Source: Trichobilharzia szidati
Taxonomy: Eukaryota > Platyhelminthes > Trematoda > Strigeidida > Schistosomatidae
Assembly: GCA_944472155.2 (NCBI GenBank)
Contig: OX235279.1
Location: forward strand, 119,218,110-119,282,109
DNA: 64,000 nucleotides
Direction: 5' to 3'
A program made the position numbers and the translations under genes. The notes below the pieces were generated by a model that saw nothing but the letters and a program-made list of their open reading frames with translations, was not told where the DNA came from and made no database searches. Shown piece after piece: positions 23,801-33,700 of this stretch (position 1 is the stretch's first letter; each line of letters opens with the position of its first letter).

Positions 23801-26628
23801 ATTGACAAGGGTTGCGTAATGTGGAATGGGATGTTAATGGGGACACGTGTCCAAAATAAATTATGTAATAGGCAGGAAGAGTAAATAAAGGGTTGGTTAA
23901 GAAGAAGTAACGTCTTCATCTTAACCAACCCTTTATTTACTCTTTCTGAAAGAATTCTTTATTGCTAACAATAAGAATTTATGTTAACAATTGATTACAG
24001 TGGACGGAAATGCTTGGTCTTTGTTTGCATCCTGGTCTCTTATACAGACGCTTTAACCATGTCCGAAGATTTAAATGCTGTTACTTGGTTATTGGTGGCT
24101 TCTAATGTTATCCAAGATGCTCATTTCGTCCTATTTAATACTTGTCATCAGGATATATCTCCATCCTCAGTTAATGAGGACGTTCCCACTGACACCCAGC
24201 CTTTCATTCCAGTATAATGAATCTACGGGAGATACAAATTCAGTCGAATAAATTATAGTTGATACCTGTATCATAGGAAGTGACACTTGTGGCTGAATAG
24301 CCTAGCAGATAACACTTCGGTGTTTCAAGCGATTGATGCACGTTTCAAATCTCAGTGGGAAAATCATCCATCACTCATTAGGGATACAGGTACGTCCAGC
24401 CGGCGTGTCTCAAACAGGACGAAATGCGAATCTCGGACTTCTCCGAGAGCCGCCATCGACTAAATAAAGTGTATTTTAAATTTCAAGAAAATGTTAATCA
24501 CTAATCTATCCAATTTCGCCAATGATTGGAATTTCCAATCAATGTATCATTAATCATTTTTTTCGTCATCAAATTAATCACATTAAATGTGATTGTAGTC
24601 AGCTTTTCTATTATTTTTTCTGATTGTCTTTGTCACTGTGATTCTTTTTACCAATTGTTTTTCTGTCCCAATGAATAAACAAACATGTGCTATCGTTTGG
24701 AATACATCTATGTGATTGGTAGATTATCTAAGATTGTACGTTTGTGAGTTAATGTCTGTGTTGATTGTTTATCTGATTCATCAACCTTTGTGTACTATCT
24801 TTGTGAGAAGCATGCAGTGGGCTGGTGGTAACTTAAGAAATCAGAAAGTAACGTGTCTATCCACTTTCATTACAGAAATAAAATTACCATACTTGTACAC
24901 AGACATACATACACACAAAAATGTGCACACATTCGTGATACTCGTGAGAATTACAAGGTATCATTTGTTAAAGTATTTGTTCATTTACGTCTGAATTGAT
25001 GTGAAAATAAATCAGAGATTCACTTAGGCTATTATTGTTACTATTATTATCATCAATTTCATCACTGTTGTTTTTTTTTTACTTTACACGTTATATTTCA
25101 TGCAAATTTTTCTTGACTTAGGCATCTTTATAACTTATACTTAACTACGTTTATATGAATATGCATATGTTTAGCATGTGAAAGAAAGTATGCTATTGTT
25201 TGGCGTTAAAAGAACTAAAAAAACTAATTAATTGAGTTGAATAAAGAGAGAGAGAGAGATTATGATCATAACATGAATCTAACAAATCACGCGACACTGA
25301 AAGTGTTTTCCTAGAATCCGTACAAAATAAAGATTCAGTGAAACTTTCACTGAAACATCATTTTCAGTACGATTGGAAAAAAATTGTAGATTCACTGCTA
25401 TTCTATTTACTTCAAACTGAAATAGCCCATCTGTGTAGCCATATGTGATCCTAGAATAGACGTAATAATTAAGCATTTGATTTCAGCTTGATGTTAATTG
25501 GAAGAAGGAATGAATGGAGCACTTTTTTGACTTATTTCGGGCAGGTTTTCTGAACGTGTCTGCATTCCAGTGAGTGATGATGTTTCTCCTGACGCTGGAG
25601 ATACAACGTCCATCATTTTTAACACCAAGGCCCAATCTAGTTAAGATGGTCGGGGATCCAGTGGCCACTGGTTTGAATGCCCCAGTTGTTCAGTTTTTCA
25701 TTTTAACTTCAGGTATCACCTAACACATCAATCAGCCAATCCAACGCTATCGCGGATAGTCTAACTATCAACATTAGTTATTCCTGCCTCCCTACGGACG
25801 CCACTCTTCATGCTACTAATATATTTACTCGTAGTTAGCACACAAAACTATAACACATTGTCCCATATTAAATTTTTTGGCAAACTTGCAACCATCACGT
25901 CAGCACACATCAATATCAATCTATCAAGCAACGACCGTCTCTGACGTTTTCATCTGGAAACCACTGACTTGTGTAATGAGTCTTTCATTTTTTAATAATT
26001 CCCAATTTCTGCTCACAATGTTAGCCCCAGTGCTTTTCATTATTTATTTTATGTACTCTTGTACAAATATTAATAAATATTTCAGAATTAGTTACATGCC
26101 ATATGTCTAATAATAATAACGGTACCACAACACTGAGAACGAAACACCACATATGAAGTGTTAATTTCTAGATATTTTGAAAGTGCAGCAGATCAGTGAG
26201 ATGATTAAGCTGAAAGAAAGAATTTGCTTGAATGGAATAAATTATCAGTTTAGTGTGGAGCAAGTATTTACTAAAATGAAGCCTGAAATGCGCGGGAATT
26301 CCATATGCAAAGCTAAATAAGTATATGGAGGTTAGGTTAAGTGGTATCTATCAGTACTGTTCGACGAAGAAAACACTGATAATCAAGAGTGTAACGGAGG
26401 CAGTGAGAGTTTATGCTATATCTTGAATTTTTTGTTTCAGTATACAAATTTCTTTTATATGATGTTTTTATTTTTCATAAATAGTGGAATGTTCAGCCAC
26501 AGTTTCAATCAAACTATTACTTCACTGAACCCACATCGTGGAAGGATGAAGTTACTCCTGTGCTATCTCCATCTATTTGGGATGCAAATAAAACATATAT
26601 GCAGAATTTTAACACAAGAAGCCAGTGA
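14106..26628 (+). CDS. GLIS-family (GLI-similar) five-zinc-finger transcription factor, five coding exons
   Basis: Coding exons join as 14106-14840, 18059-18244, 20601-20762, 22307-22747 and 26485-26628. All junctions are GT..AG and phase 0, giving 555 residues. Five C2H2 fingers occupy residues 238-388: C238/C243/H256/H261, C273/C278/H294/H298, C306/C311/H324/H328, C336/C341/H354/H358 and C366/C371/H384/H388. Strings such as [34 protein letters not shown] and [12 protein letters not shown] are hallmarks of the GLI/ZIC/GLIS superfamily; PFNARYKL and the KPYAC linker favour GLIS over GLI or ZIC. Such proteins bind GLI-type DNA sites in the nucleus. A basic stretch, DNKRRRIQ, near residue 155 could help nuclear entry. 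The 237-residue N-terminus is Ser/Gln/Asn-rich and not recognisable. The start is fixed by an in-frame TAG at 14094, twelve bases before the ATG. The family call is firm; orthology to a particular GLIS (1, 2, 3) or to fly lame duck is not decided. Confidence 0.92.
14930..15145 (-). repeat. tRNA-headed SINE with RTE-derived body, minus copy in GLIS intron 1
   Basis: Read on the minus strand: a tRNA-like head ending TCCGACGCAC (about 15140-15075), a body with the CTAGT/GGGGCC landmarks of the RTE 5' region, then CTGAAACTTCAG and CCTATGTTCCACAG as in the copy at 60548-60782. Diverged. Confidence 0.55.
15220..15358 (-). repeat. RTE-clade LINE 3' end fragment
   Basis: The reverse complement carries the RTE 3' terminal coding and tail landmarks (GAGATGAAACTTTATGGGCA and CCAAAGTTCCACTCGGAAC), corresponding to the 30.53-30.67 and 43.08-43.15 kb copies. 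Highly degraded. Confidence 0.5.
15359..18058 (+). other. Rest of GLIS intron 1
   Basis: No exon or repeat recognised beyond the SINE and RTE pieces at its start. Confidence 0.5.
18059..18244 (+). CDS. GLIS gene coding exon 2: end of zinc finger 1 and zinc finger 2
   Basis: Acceptor TGTGTGCAG at 18058 and donor TTA|GTAAGT. It encodes residues 246-307: the two histidines of finger 1 (H256, H261), all of finger 2 (C273, C278, H294, H298) with the GLIS string PFNARYKL, and the first cysteine of finger 3 (C306). Both ends are phase 0, so it joins exons 1 and 3 without a frame change. Fingers 1 and 3 are therefore each completed across an intron. Confidence 0.95.
18245..22306 (+). other. GLIS introns 2 (18245-20600) and 3 (20763-22306)
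   Basis: AT-rich introns without recognisable elements; longer frames here on the minus strand look fortuitous. Confidence 0.5.
20601..20762 (+). CDS. GLIS gene coding exon 3: zinc fingers 3 and 4
   Basis: Acceptor TTCTAAG at 20600, preceded by a T-run, and donor ATT|GTAAGT. Residues 308-361 supply C311, H324 and H328 of finger 3 and all of finger 4 (C336, C341, H354, H358), with the conserved linker HTGERP between them. RLENLKIH and [11 protein letters not shown] are nearly identical to vertebrate GLIS fingers. Phase 0 at both ends. Confidence 0.95.
22307..22747 (+). CDS. GLIS gene coding exon 4: zinc finger 5 and C-terminal region
   Basis: Acceptor GTCCACAG at 22306 and donor GAG|GTGAGT. 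Residues 362-508 open with KPYAC, completing the linker from finger 4, then finger 5 (C366, C371, H384, H388) with [12 protein letters not shown]. The rest is Ser/Asn-rich and unconserved to my eye; GLIS C-termini usually carry the activation region. Reading through the donor would add only about a dozen residues before a stop, so splicing to another exon is more likely. Confidence 0.93.
23877..23944. repeat. Perfect 26-bp inverted repeat (stem-loop) in GLIS intron 4
   Basis: 23877-23902 is the exact reverse complement of 23919-23944, with a 16-base spacer that itself has GAAG...CTTC complementarity. A transcript would fold into a long stem of 26 perfect pairs, one mismatch and four more pairs. 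Confidence 0.95.
24107..24160 (-). ncRNA. Hammerhead-ribozyme-like relic in GLIS intron 4
   Basis: On the minus strand CTGATGA (24151-24145) and GAAA (24127-24124) are both intact, with an ATC cleavage triplet. TATCC before the core pairs with GGATA after it (stem I). Stem II has lost its 5' side, so activity is doubtful. Flanking bases resemble those of the copy at 44.96 kb. Confidence 0.5.
24286..24480 (+). repeat. tRNA-like SINE with decayed hammerhead core (Sm-alpha-like)
   Basis: A-box-like TAGCCTAGCAGA and B-box-like GTTTCAAATCTC are followed at 24389-24438 by a segment that aligns with the schistosome hammerhead: GTACGTCCAGC, then CCGGCGT in place of CUGAUGA (24400-24406), a CAAACA loop, AGGAC and GAAA (24421-24424). 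The catalytic core is mutated at four positions. Confidence 0.65.
25247..25260. repeat. (GA)n microsatellite
   Basis: A short GAGAGA run in GLIS intron 4. Confidence 0.85.
25490..25690. repeat. Unclassified GC-richer block in GLIS intron 4
   Basis: Richer in G+C than the flanks, with an open minus frame (25668-25483). It looks like a decayed interspersed repeat; I could not assign the family. Confidence 0.3.
26485..26628 (+). CDS. GLIS gene probable last coding exon
   Basis: Found by scanning for a phase-0 acceptor after exon 4. A pyrimidine tract ending CATAAATAG at 26484 opens a frame of 47 codons ending in TGA. It starts WNVQPQFQ and holds three Trp and several Pro, unlike random AT-rich translation, and its coding frame differs from the long overlapping open frame that runs 26423-26641. 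The phase fits exactly. An alternative acceptor at 26440 (TTTGTTTCAG) gives a very hydrophobic translation and is less likely. An AATAAA at 26955 could be the polyadenylation signal. RNA support is absent. Confidence 0.6.
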   Translation, partial: WNVQPQFQSNYYFTEPTSWKDEVTPVLSPSIWDANKTYMQNFNTRSQ

Positions 26629-26954
26629 TGATTATGATTAAGGCCTGATATAGAGCTTTGAGTTCTCCTACATGTCAGCAGTCTGAACAATTAGAATTCA
26701 GTTGGAAAGAGACTGAGTGCCAGTGATTATTCCTTTTACTTCTTTTCCTTCAATTGTTTATTGACTCAATTGTCTTTCACCCGCTTTACTTCCCTCCACA
26801 TACTCAGTGCAATTACTTCTACAAAATAGAGTGAAAAGTATTCAGTAAAAACATTTTTTATTTAATGGGTGCCATTATTTTTTCACTGTGACATATTTTC
26901 TTTAACATATTTTCATATTGTTGCTGTTTAGTAATTTACTGGTGTTTATTTTGG

Positions 26955-26960
26955 AATAAA
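26955..26960 (+). terminator. Candidate polyadenylation signal AATAAA of the GLIS gene
   Basis: AATAAA lies about 330 bases after the proposed stop codon. In AT-rich DNA this hexamer is common by chance, so the only support is position and strand. Confidence 0.25.
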
Positions 26961-29098
26961 AAGCCAGTTTTGGGCCCCAGTAGCCAGATAAACGTTGTGG
27001 CCGAAACAAATTTGCCATATGGCCCCCATGTACCAACCAAAATCACTTGTCATCACTTATGTTTAACTTGGTACTCTAAATTGTACTAATTCATACATGC
27101 ATCAGATCATTTCCATTTCTTTTTTTCTACCAACTACCGACTAAGATCTAAAAGTCGACGAAACTAAGTAGTTTTGACAAATGTGTTGAGTAGGTCGTTT
27201 CCGACACATATAGAAGCGATGGATTCACTTTAATCAAAGTAAAGATGTCTTGTTTAGTTCTGACAGAATTAGATTCAACAGTTGGTATTGTACATCGCAT
27301 CAAGAATAAAACAAATATATTTTTTCTCTTCAATTTAAAACTGACGCCTTACTGACAGTTTGTTTTAATAATATTTGGCTAGTGGTATTGTATAATACTC
27401 ATTGAACTGATTTTTGATTTATGAACTTTCTACTTCGACTGCATTAATTAATTTTAATTCTGTTTTCATCGTTTGAAATACTATTGTGATTACTGTCAGA
27501 CTTCTCTTCATATCATCCAAGTAAATTTTCAACAAGAGACATTAATTTTAACAGTCAGTGTAGCGTTTTTAGTTACACACTGAGGATATTAAATCGAATG
27601 ACAGCTTGTTGAAGATTTAATCAAACAGAATAAACCACCTCCCAGTGCTGTGAATAAAATCAACAAAAAGGGAAGTGGCTTCGCAATAACCGTCCTTAAT
27701 TCCTGTTTATGAGGTCGTATACAGCTTCGTTTTCAATGCTGACTTGAAATTTTTGTCCATTCAGTTACATACACCTCTTTCAACAAAACCAAGTGAAATT
27801 AATCGGAGGATATACATATATATAGTATTGTGCAGCTTGTATTTTCTTTTCTAAAATGAGTTGCGCAGCTGCCTGATATATTAGCGATGGGTAAAATTTG
27901 ATGACCTAGGCTTGCATGTGTAGCGCCAGATATTATCTGACTTGAAGAAAATCTTAGGTTACCAAAATAAGTTTATTACTCAGTTCATTTTCAATCTGTT
28001 ATTGTTACTCGGCTACAATTCGGGAGTGATATAATACACATTATGCAAATTCACTGCTAAAGAGGCCTATAATAGTTGACTTCGACATTGTGGACCCATC
28101 CAATCAAATGAACATGATGCATAATGTCTACCCATTTCATCGGTTTCTGCACTTTCACCTAGATTAACTGATGGTGAACTCTGTAGTAATCTTCTGTCAG
28201 ACAAACATCTCTATCTTGAAATTATTCGGTAACTCCTGTTCACCAGGGTGTATTTATTTATCATTAACTGGCATCATCATTATTTGTGCGACAGTTACAT
28301 TTTCAGTTACTTATGTAAATCATACAATCAACCAGAGACATTTTTCATTCCAGGTACAATTTCCCACTTATTTTTAATGAGTGTTGTTTACGTAGTTATT
28401 CAAGGAAACCTGCTTCAATGAGACTGTGAATACGTTTTATGTGGTAAGCACTCTATGGATTTGAAGGTGATGGAACATGTATCCTAAGTAGCCACAAGTA
28501 TATAGTGATTATTAAACAGTAAGAGAATGAAACGGAATCAACCCTAATTGCCAGTAGCCAAAATATCTCCTTAGAGAAATATACCATTTTAAAAACAAGT
28601 GCAAATACTATACAGAAAAAGTTACGAAAGAATAATAGGACTTCCCGAGGACAGAGTGGTTCTCAAATTAAATTCTCCATCGTGCATAATGAAACAATTT
28701 AGAAACAAGCTTGAGTAAAGAAATACATTCATTTTCAATTAGTTCCTCATCATCGGCTGGCTCTACACTAATATACAGTTTTTTACATCAAAATTTAACC
28801 AGTTAAGTGGTTATTTTAGTTAGTCAGTTTTGGGTATAGAGAGTGGAAATTAAGAGGTTAAAAGTCAGCTTATAGATGGTAGTGACAAAATGTTTAAGTT
28901 TTGAAGGAGCAGTGAAAATTAGTTACGGCATTCGAGATAAGTTAATTCATAGGTGTTAGCAACAAGTTACCACATAATCAAGGAATTTGTAAAATAATGA
29001 TGACTACGAAGACTAGGGTGACACAGAAGAATCACGTAAAGTGCAAGCAGGTTAATAGAATTAGCTAGAATTGTAAAAATAACAAAGTCAAAAGAGAG
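26961..29098. other. Intergenic, 3' of the GLIS gene
   Basis: No gene recognised. 28725-28790 resembles segments at 38930-39000 and 39915-39965. Confidence 0.4.
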
Positions 29099-29930
29099 TT
29101 ACAAGGAGATGATAAAAGTGGTTTTTAAAAACCTAATACATATAATGTAGTTGGCCACGGCAAAGAAAAGGGCTGTACAAACTTCCTTTGGCCCAATGCA
29201 ACTAGCTCCGCACGGACAGTTAGACCGGTAAATACACATGGAGAAGGTGAAACAGGGCAGTTTGTCTTTATTTCTTGAAATGATTGTTGGTTGGCTAGTG
29301 AATATATAGCATAATTTAGCTGAAACCAATTTTGAAGGCCCCTCTCAGAAGTTATGACAAGATCTCACTACTGACATCAGTCGTGAATTCTAGTCTTAGG
29401 AAGACTGATTTTTTGGTGACAGTGGAAGCCTGCAACATTTTACCTTCTGAGTTCATGTGTTTGTCCAAGAATTTAATCGGATATGCGTTTCTGCTTAACA
29501 GACCACAAATATTACCGGGTTCTTACTTCAGTGTCTCATTTGAACAGATAATTCTAGCTCCGTGAACCAGACATATAAACAAATTAACTTTGTGTTGAAA
29601 AGGCAGGAAACTCAGGAAGTGACTATATTGAAGATGACGTTTCAGTAGATATACATTGCTTGTTGATATGTAAAACGAACAGTATTCATGAAGTATGCCA
29701 AACTATTTCCAAGAATTTCGTTGCCGATGTCATCCTTAAGTTCTGAATTTATTTTTAATTCCTCTATGATTCTGACTAAATTGTTTACAGTCGTTCTTCA
29801 CAAGGTGTTTTTTAAGAGTCTATGTTCCTCATCGAAACGCTCATTTGAGTCATTGTCGAACTTTTTAAAATTAATCTCTTCAGTGTCCATTCAAAACACC
29901 TTGTTAGAAGCACATTAAGTAAAGCACCTG
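29099..29930 (-). mobile_element. Penelope-like element fragment: post-RT linker and GIY-YIG start, decayed
   Basis: Successive minus-strand frames give ARRICS-like ARIICSNETLK, then LLSRNAYPIKFLDKHM, TKKSVFLRLEF and, downstream, MCIYRSNCPCGASCIGP. This is the order of the RT-to-GIY-YIG linker (N-x-Y-P-x-x-F) and the CxCGAxYIGxT motif in Penelope-like proteins. YIG has become CIG, and stops interrupt the frame, so it is a pseudogene. Confidence 0.72.
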
Positions 29931-30094
29931 CCAACCTCATTCCCTTTCCTTAAGGTCAATGAAGATTTAGCATAAAATTCATTTATGAAGAAGAAGCCAA
30001 TCTGTCAACTCAGTTCTCCATTTCATTATTAATGAACACTTAAATTCATAACACTTTATACTGCTGATTGATTAATATTAGCAGTTTGATATCA

Positions 30095-30200
30095 CTACTT
30101 ACGTAAACCAGTAGTGCTGGTAATTCACCGGGAAACCATTCGACTTGTTTGTGGTCGAACTCATCAGAGTTGTACTCATTCCTCTTCAGCTGAGACAGCT
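30095..30200. repeat. Unclassified repeat related to 53.3 kb
   Basis: Shares TTGTGGTC and flanking spacing with the 53270-53460 block. Confidence 0.3.
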
Positions 30201-30330
30201 AAACCAGTTTACACCACCAAAATAATTTCGGTTTCCAAAAGAAACTGTGATGAAATTCCACTTATAAATCAGTAAATTCCAAATCACAAATAAATTCGCA
30301 AGAATTTGGCCTGAACTCATGGTCGAAATT

Positions 30331-30522
30331 CCGTATTTTTTTTTTTGATTTACAGCTTGATTCCACACCGTATTTTCAGTACAAGTATGGAATTGTCGGC
30401 ATGGATATCGGTTTACCCAAATTCAGGCATACCATAGATATCGGGTGTGCGCCGGCAAGGGATCGAACCCCGGACCATGTGCATGGTCGGCGAGAGTCCT
30501 AACCACTGTGCCACCGACGCAG
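30331..30522 (-). repeat. tRNA-derived SINE, minus copy
   Basis: Same family as 45906-46108. Minus-strand head with the GGTTCGATCCC-type B box (GGGGTTCGATCCCTTGC) and a 3' A-rich tail seen as a T-run at 30331-30345. It lies directly beside the end of the RTE copy. Confidence 0.85.
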
Positions 30523-30529
30523 TTATCAT

Positions 30530-33500
30530 ATTATTGTCTCCTTGAGCTTCAACAACACATCTCCACTTCGATTTTTTGCTGTTTTCTTCAGCTGGATCCA
30601 CGACTGCCCATAATCTCTCATCTCCTTCTCGCACGATCTCCTCCATATCAATGAACGAAATACTCCCATATTGAGTCATAAGAAAAAGGCACAAACAGCG
30701 AAGAAAATTTTCTTTTCGACGATTCATTTTCATGAGCTGTACAATCGTAATTATAATTAACAAAGAAATCTTTAGACCAATCAGATACTGGTAAATTTTG
30801 TCCTTGGAAAATTGTATTACATAATGTAAGGTGTAAGAAGGGATGACTAATTGTAAGTTAGAAAGGAGACAGAAGTTGGCATGACGTAATAAGTGTGAGA
30901 TAGTGAATAATCAATAATCTCGTGTAAAATGGACAGGAACTAGTGGAAAGGCTATAAAGTGTTTTTGTATAAAATATGTATGGAAAGCAATGTTATTAAT
31001 AAACATTATTATTATTATTAATAACCCCAAGACGACCCACTTGTCGCTTCCCATTTGGATTCCGCTCGAGCAATGGCCTTCCGTGCGATATAATTCGGCG
31101 GCCTCCTTAGTGTGCTCCCAGTCCATCTTCATTTTCTTCGGCGTAATTGTTGAGCAGTCAGCTCTCGGTTGGTTTGTTACCAGAGTTTCTTGTCGTTAAT
31201 TCTTTCTGGACTGCCATTTGATCTGTGATATGGAGCCAGCGAAGGCAGCTGTTGATAAAAGTTTGAAACCTGTTTGAAATGCTTTCCGTAATACGCACTG
31301 CAAGTTCCTGACCCGTATAGAAGAACTGATTTACATAACACCTGTGCTGAAAATCCGTATCTTCTTCTTAATGCTGGTTGAGTGTAGACTATTTTCAAAC
31401 TGATTTCAGATTGATATAAAAGTATCTTGCCTTTCCGATTCTAGCTGGCTCTCACGTCATCCATTCTGCCTGTGGTTGAAACCATGCTTCGTAGATGAGT
31501 GAAAGAAGCAACCTCTGTCAAATCTCTCACGTTGACTGCGATTGGTGTTGATTGTTGTTACTGTTAGTTTTGTTCGGTTATCTTCATCACCTCCGTCTCC
31601 ACCTTCTCTATGTTCACCTGGCATCTTGTCTTCACTGCTATCCCCCTTCTGTCAGTTCGTTGGTTTTCACCTGCAAGACTTCGAGTGTGTGTGACAGTAA
31701 ACATTTATCATCCGCGACATCCATTTATTCTGCAGTCTTCTTATTGGTGGTCCAGCGTATTCCTGTCTTCTCAATCCCGATGCACGCTGTGCGGCATAAT
31801 CCAGTCCACCACCATTAAGAATATCATCCGTGATAATAGGCAGGCTGACTTGTCTTACTCCTGTATTCACTACGACCGCCTCACTGAGTTCTCCGTTGTG
31901 GATAACCTGGCACGTGGCATTGTCATATAGCCATCTATTGAATGAGGTTGATAAAGATTCGGGCACTGCACGCCGTTGTGTCGAAACAGCTTCCGAATTA
32001 CTCCTCGATCAACGGTCTGTCGAGGGCCTTACGAATCAAGCCTGTACCGACAGAAGTTCTGCATCCAGTGCATCTTTCACTCTCTCTAGGATGATGCGAT
32101 TTGGTATTTTACTTGACGTGGACATGATTCCACGCCAGTTCCTGCAGAGGCTTTAGTCGGCCTTCTTTGGCAGCTTGACAAGGTAGCCAGCATTTCTTGC
32201 AATCTGTAGGCACCTTTCCTTCCTTCTAAATCTTTTGCAATAATGGCATCCGCATATCTGCTGCAGTCTGTGGATGTGGGAACTCCGTTTGGTCCTGCTG
32301 CCTTCCCAGACTTCAGTAGCTTCATTGTATTCAAGATTTATACCTTCGTTGGAGGATTGGTGTCCACTGGCAGGCATTTCTGTGAGTGTTGTTGATGGTA
32401 TTTCTGGGCGAGTTGCACATGATGGTCGATTCAAGAGTCCCTCTTTGTTCCTAGAACAGTTCTACACGTTTCCTTGAAAATCACCTCCAGAGAGTTCCAA
32501 TGTTCTTCCACTCACACAGGTTCCCTCAGTAATGCCACGTATCGTCTCCGACTTTGCTCTAATCTGATCTGTTGTGAAGGCATCCCTTTTAGTTTTTTCC
32601 TTCAGTTTCTGAATGTTGAACTTCAATTGTGATCTGTCTCCATTTGTTTTCATGGATTTCAGCTTCACCTTGAAGGTTCCTTAAATTAGATGATGGTCTG
32701 AGCCGACATCTGCTCCCCTTCTCGACTTCGTGTCCAGCAGGCTTCGTCTCCACTTCCTTGAACAACATTGAGATGAAGTCTGTCTGGGTTGTGGCGTATC
32801 CGTCAGGCAAATACTATCTCGCTTTTTGTATATCATTGTGCCTGTACACGCTGTCTCCAATCACCAAATCATTGAAAGCTCAAAGGTCTGCGAATAGTTC
32901 TGTGTCCTCATTTATTTCGCAAAGTGAGAGACTCGCCACCCATGATTAGTTCTCTTCCTGTATTATCGTTTCTTCAATAAGGATTTCTATGTCTCCATTC
33001 GGGATGTTTCTCATTACTGCTTGTAGTTGTTTGTAGAAATCTTCCTTCTTCTTTTGTTCCGCGTTGTTTGTAGCAATGTGCGTAACATTGGAAAATTGTG
33101 ATTTTCCTTCCTTCTTTTCGAATTGAATCTTGCTATTATGATTCTGGAAGAAATTGGTTCCCACTGCATTGGGACTCTGTATACCACCGGTGACATCATG
33201 ATAGCCAGTCACTTCCTCAGTGTATTTGTGGTTGCCGTCTGGGTGACCGGACCGGAGTAGATTCACCAGTTGACAATAATGACAGTTCACATTCATTCCA
33301 TCTGCTCTCGTAGATTTCTAGCACTTCTATGCAATATCTTCTAATTTCTTTGGCCATCCGAGCAGCCTTCCCAGCCTCATACACTGTACAGATATTCTAC
33401 ATCTTCATTCTTATTCTTGCTTTCATCGAGAGAAGACATCAGCTAACTGGCTTCCCGAAGGCTTTCACCAGCCGGCTGTGTCATTTCGTCTCTTCGATCC

Positions 33501-33700
33501 CAGCGAAGAGTAAGTTTTAAGAAAATGTTTTTTGTATTTTGATTTTGCGTTAAAGTTTCTGTAGCATTTTCACTGATTTTGTGTGGTAGGGTTGCTAGCC
33601 CCATGCCAAATTCCCTCTTTTCCGGGGCTTGGGACAGGCTAGAAAGCTAGCTTCCTAGTAAACTAGGCGAGGTTGGTCAAAATTCTGACAGGCTATAAAT
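30530..33700 (-). mobile_element. RTE-clade LINE (SR2-like), long but broken copy
   Basis: From about 33700 downward: a 5' region shared with SINE bodies, an apurinic endonuclease (YEAGKAARMAKEIRRYC, ESRWNE, NKWRQ), then the reverse transcriptase (LLKSGKAAGPNGVP, NATCQVIHNGEL, NTGVRQ) and C-terminus (KMDWEHTKEAAELY), ending with DMEEIVREGDERLWAVVDP at 30670-30545. Many stops and frameshifts; about 350 bases (30670-31015) interrupt the 3' end. Much of the RT, including the FADD region, appears deleted near 31.4-31.6 kb. A pseudogene. Confidence 0.85.
30670..31015. repeat. Insertion inside the RTE 3' end
   Basis: Separates two collinear pieces of the RTE C-terminus. It ends at an ATT tandem run (31005-31020). 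No coding sequence was recognised. Confidence 0.45.

Larger units (their letters stand above)
22748..26484 (+). other. GLIS intron 4
   Basis: 3.7 kb holding the perfect hairpin, one minus and one plus hammerhead-type relic, the GA microsatellite and the GC-richer block. About 23155-23190 may be a fragment of the SINE tail (CCTGTGGAACACAAGGC). Confidence 0.5.

Noticed and set aside
33470..33500. GACGAAATG on the minus strand as another hammerhead
   Set aside because: It lies in the 5' part of the RTE copy, and no CTGATGA-like core is at the right distance.
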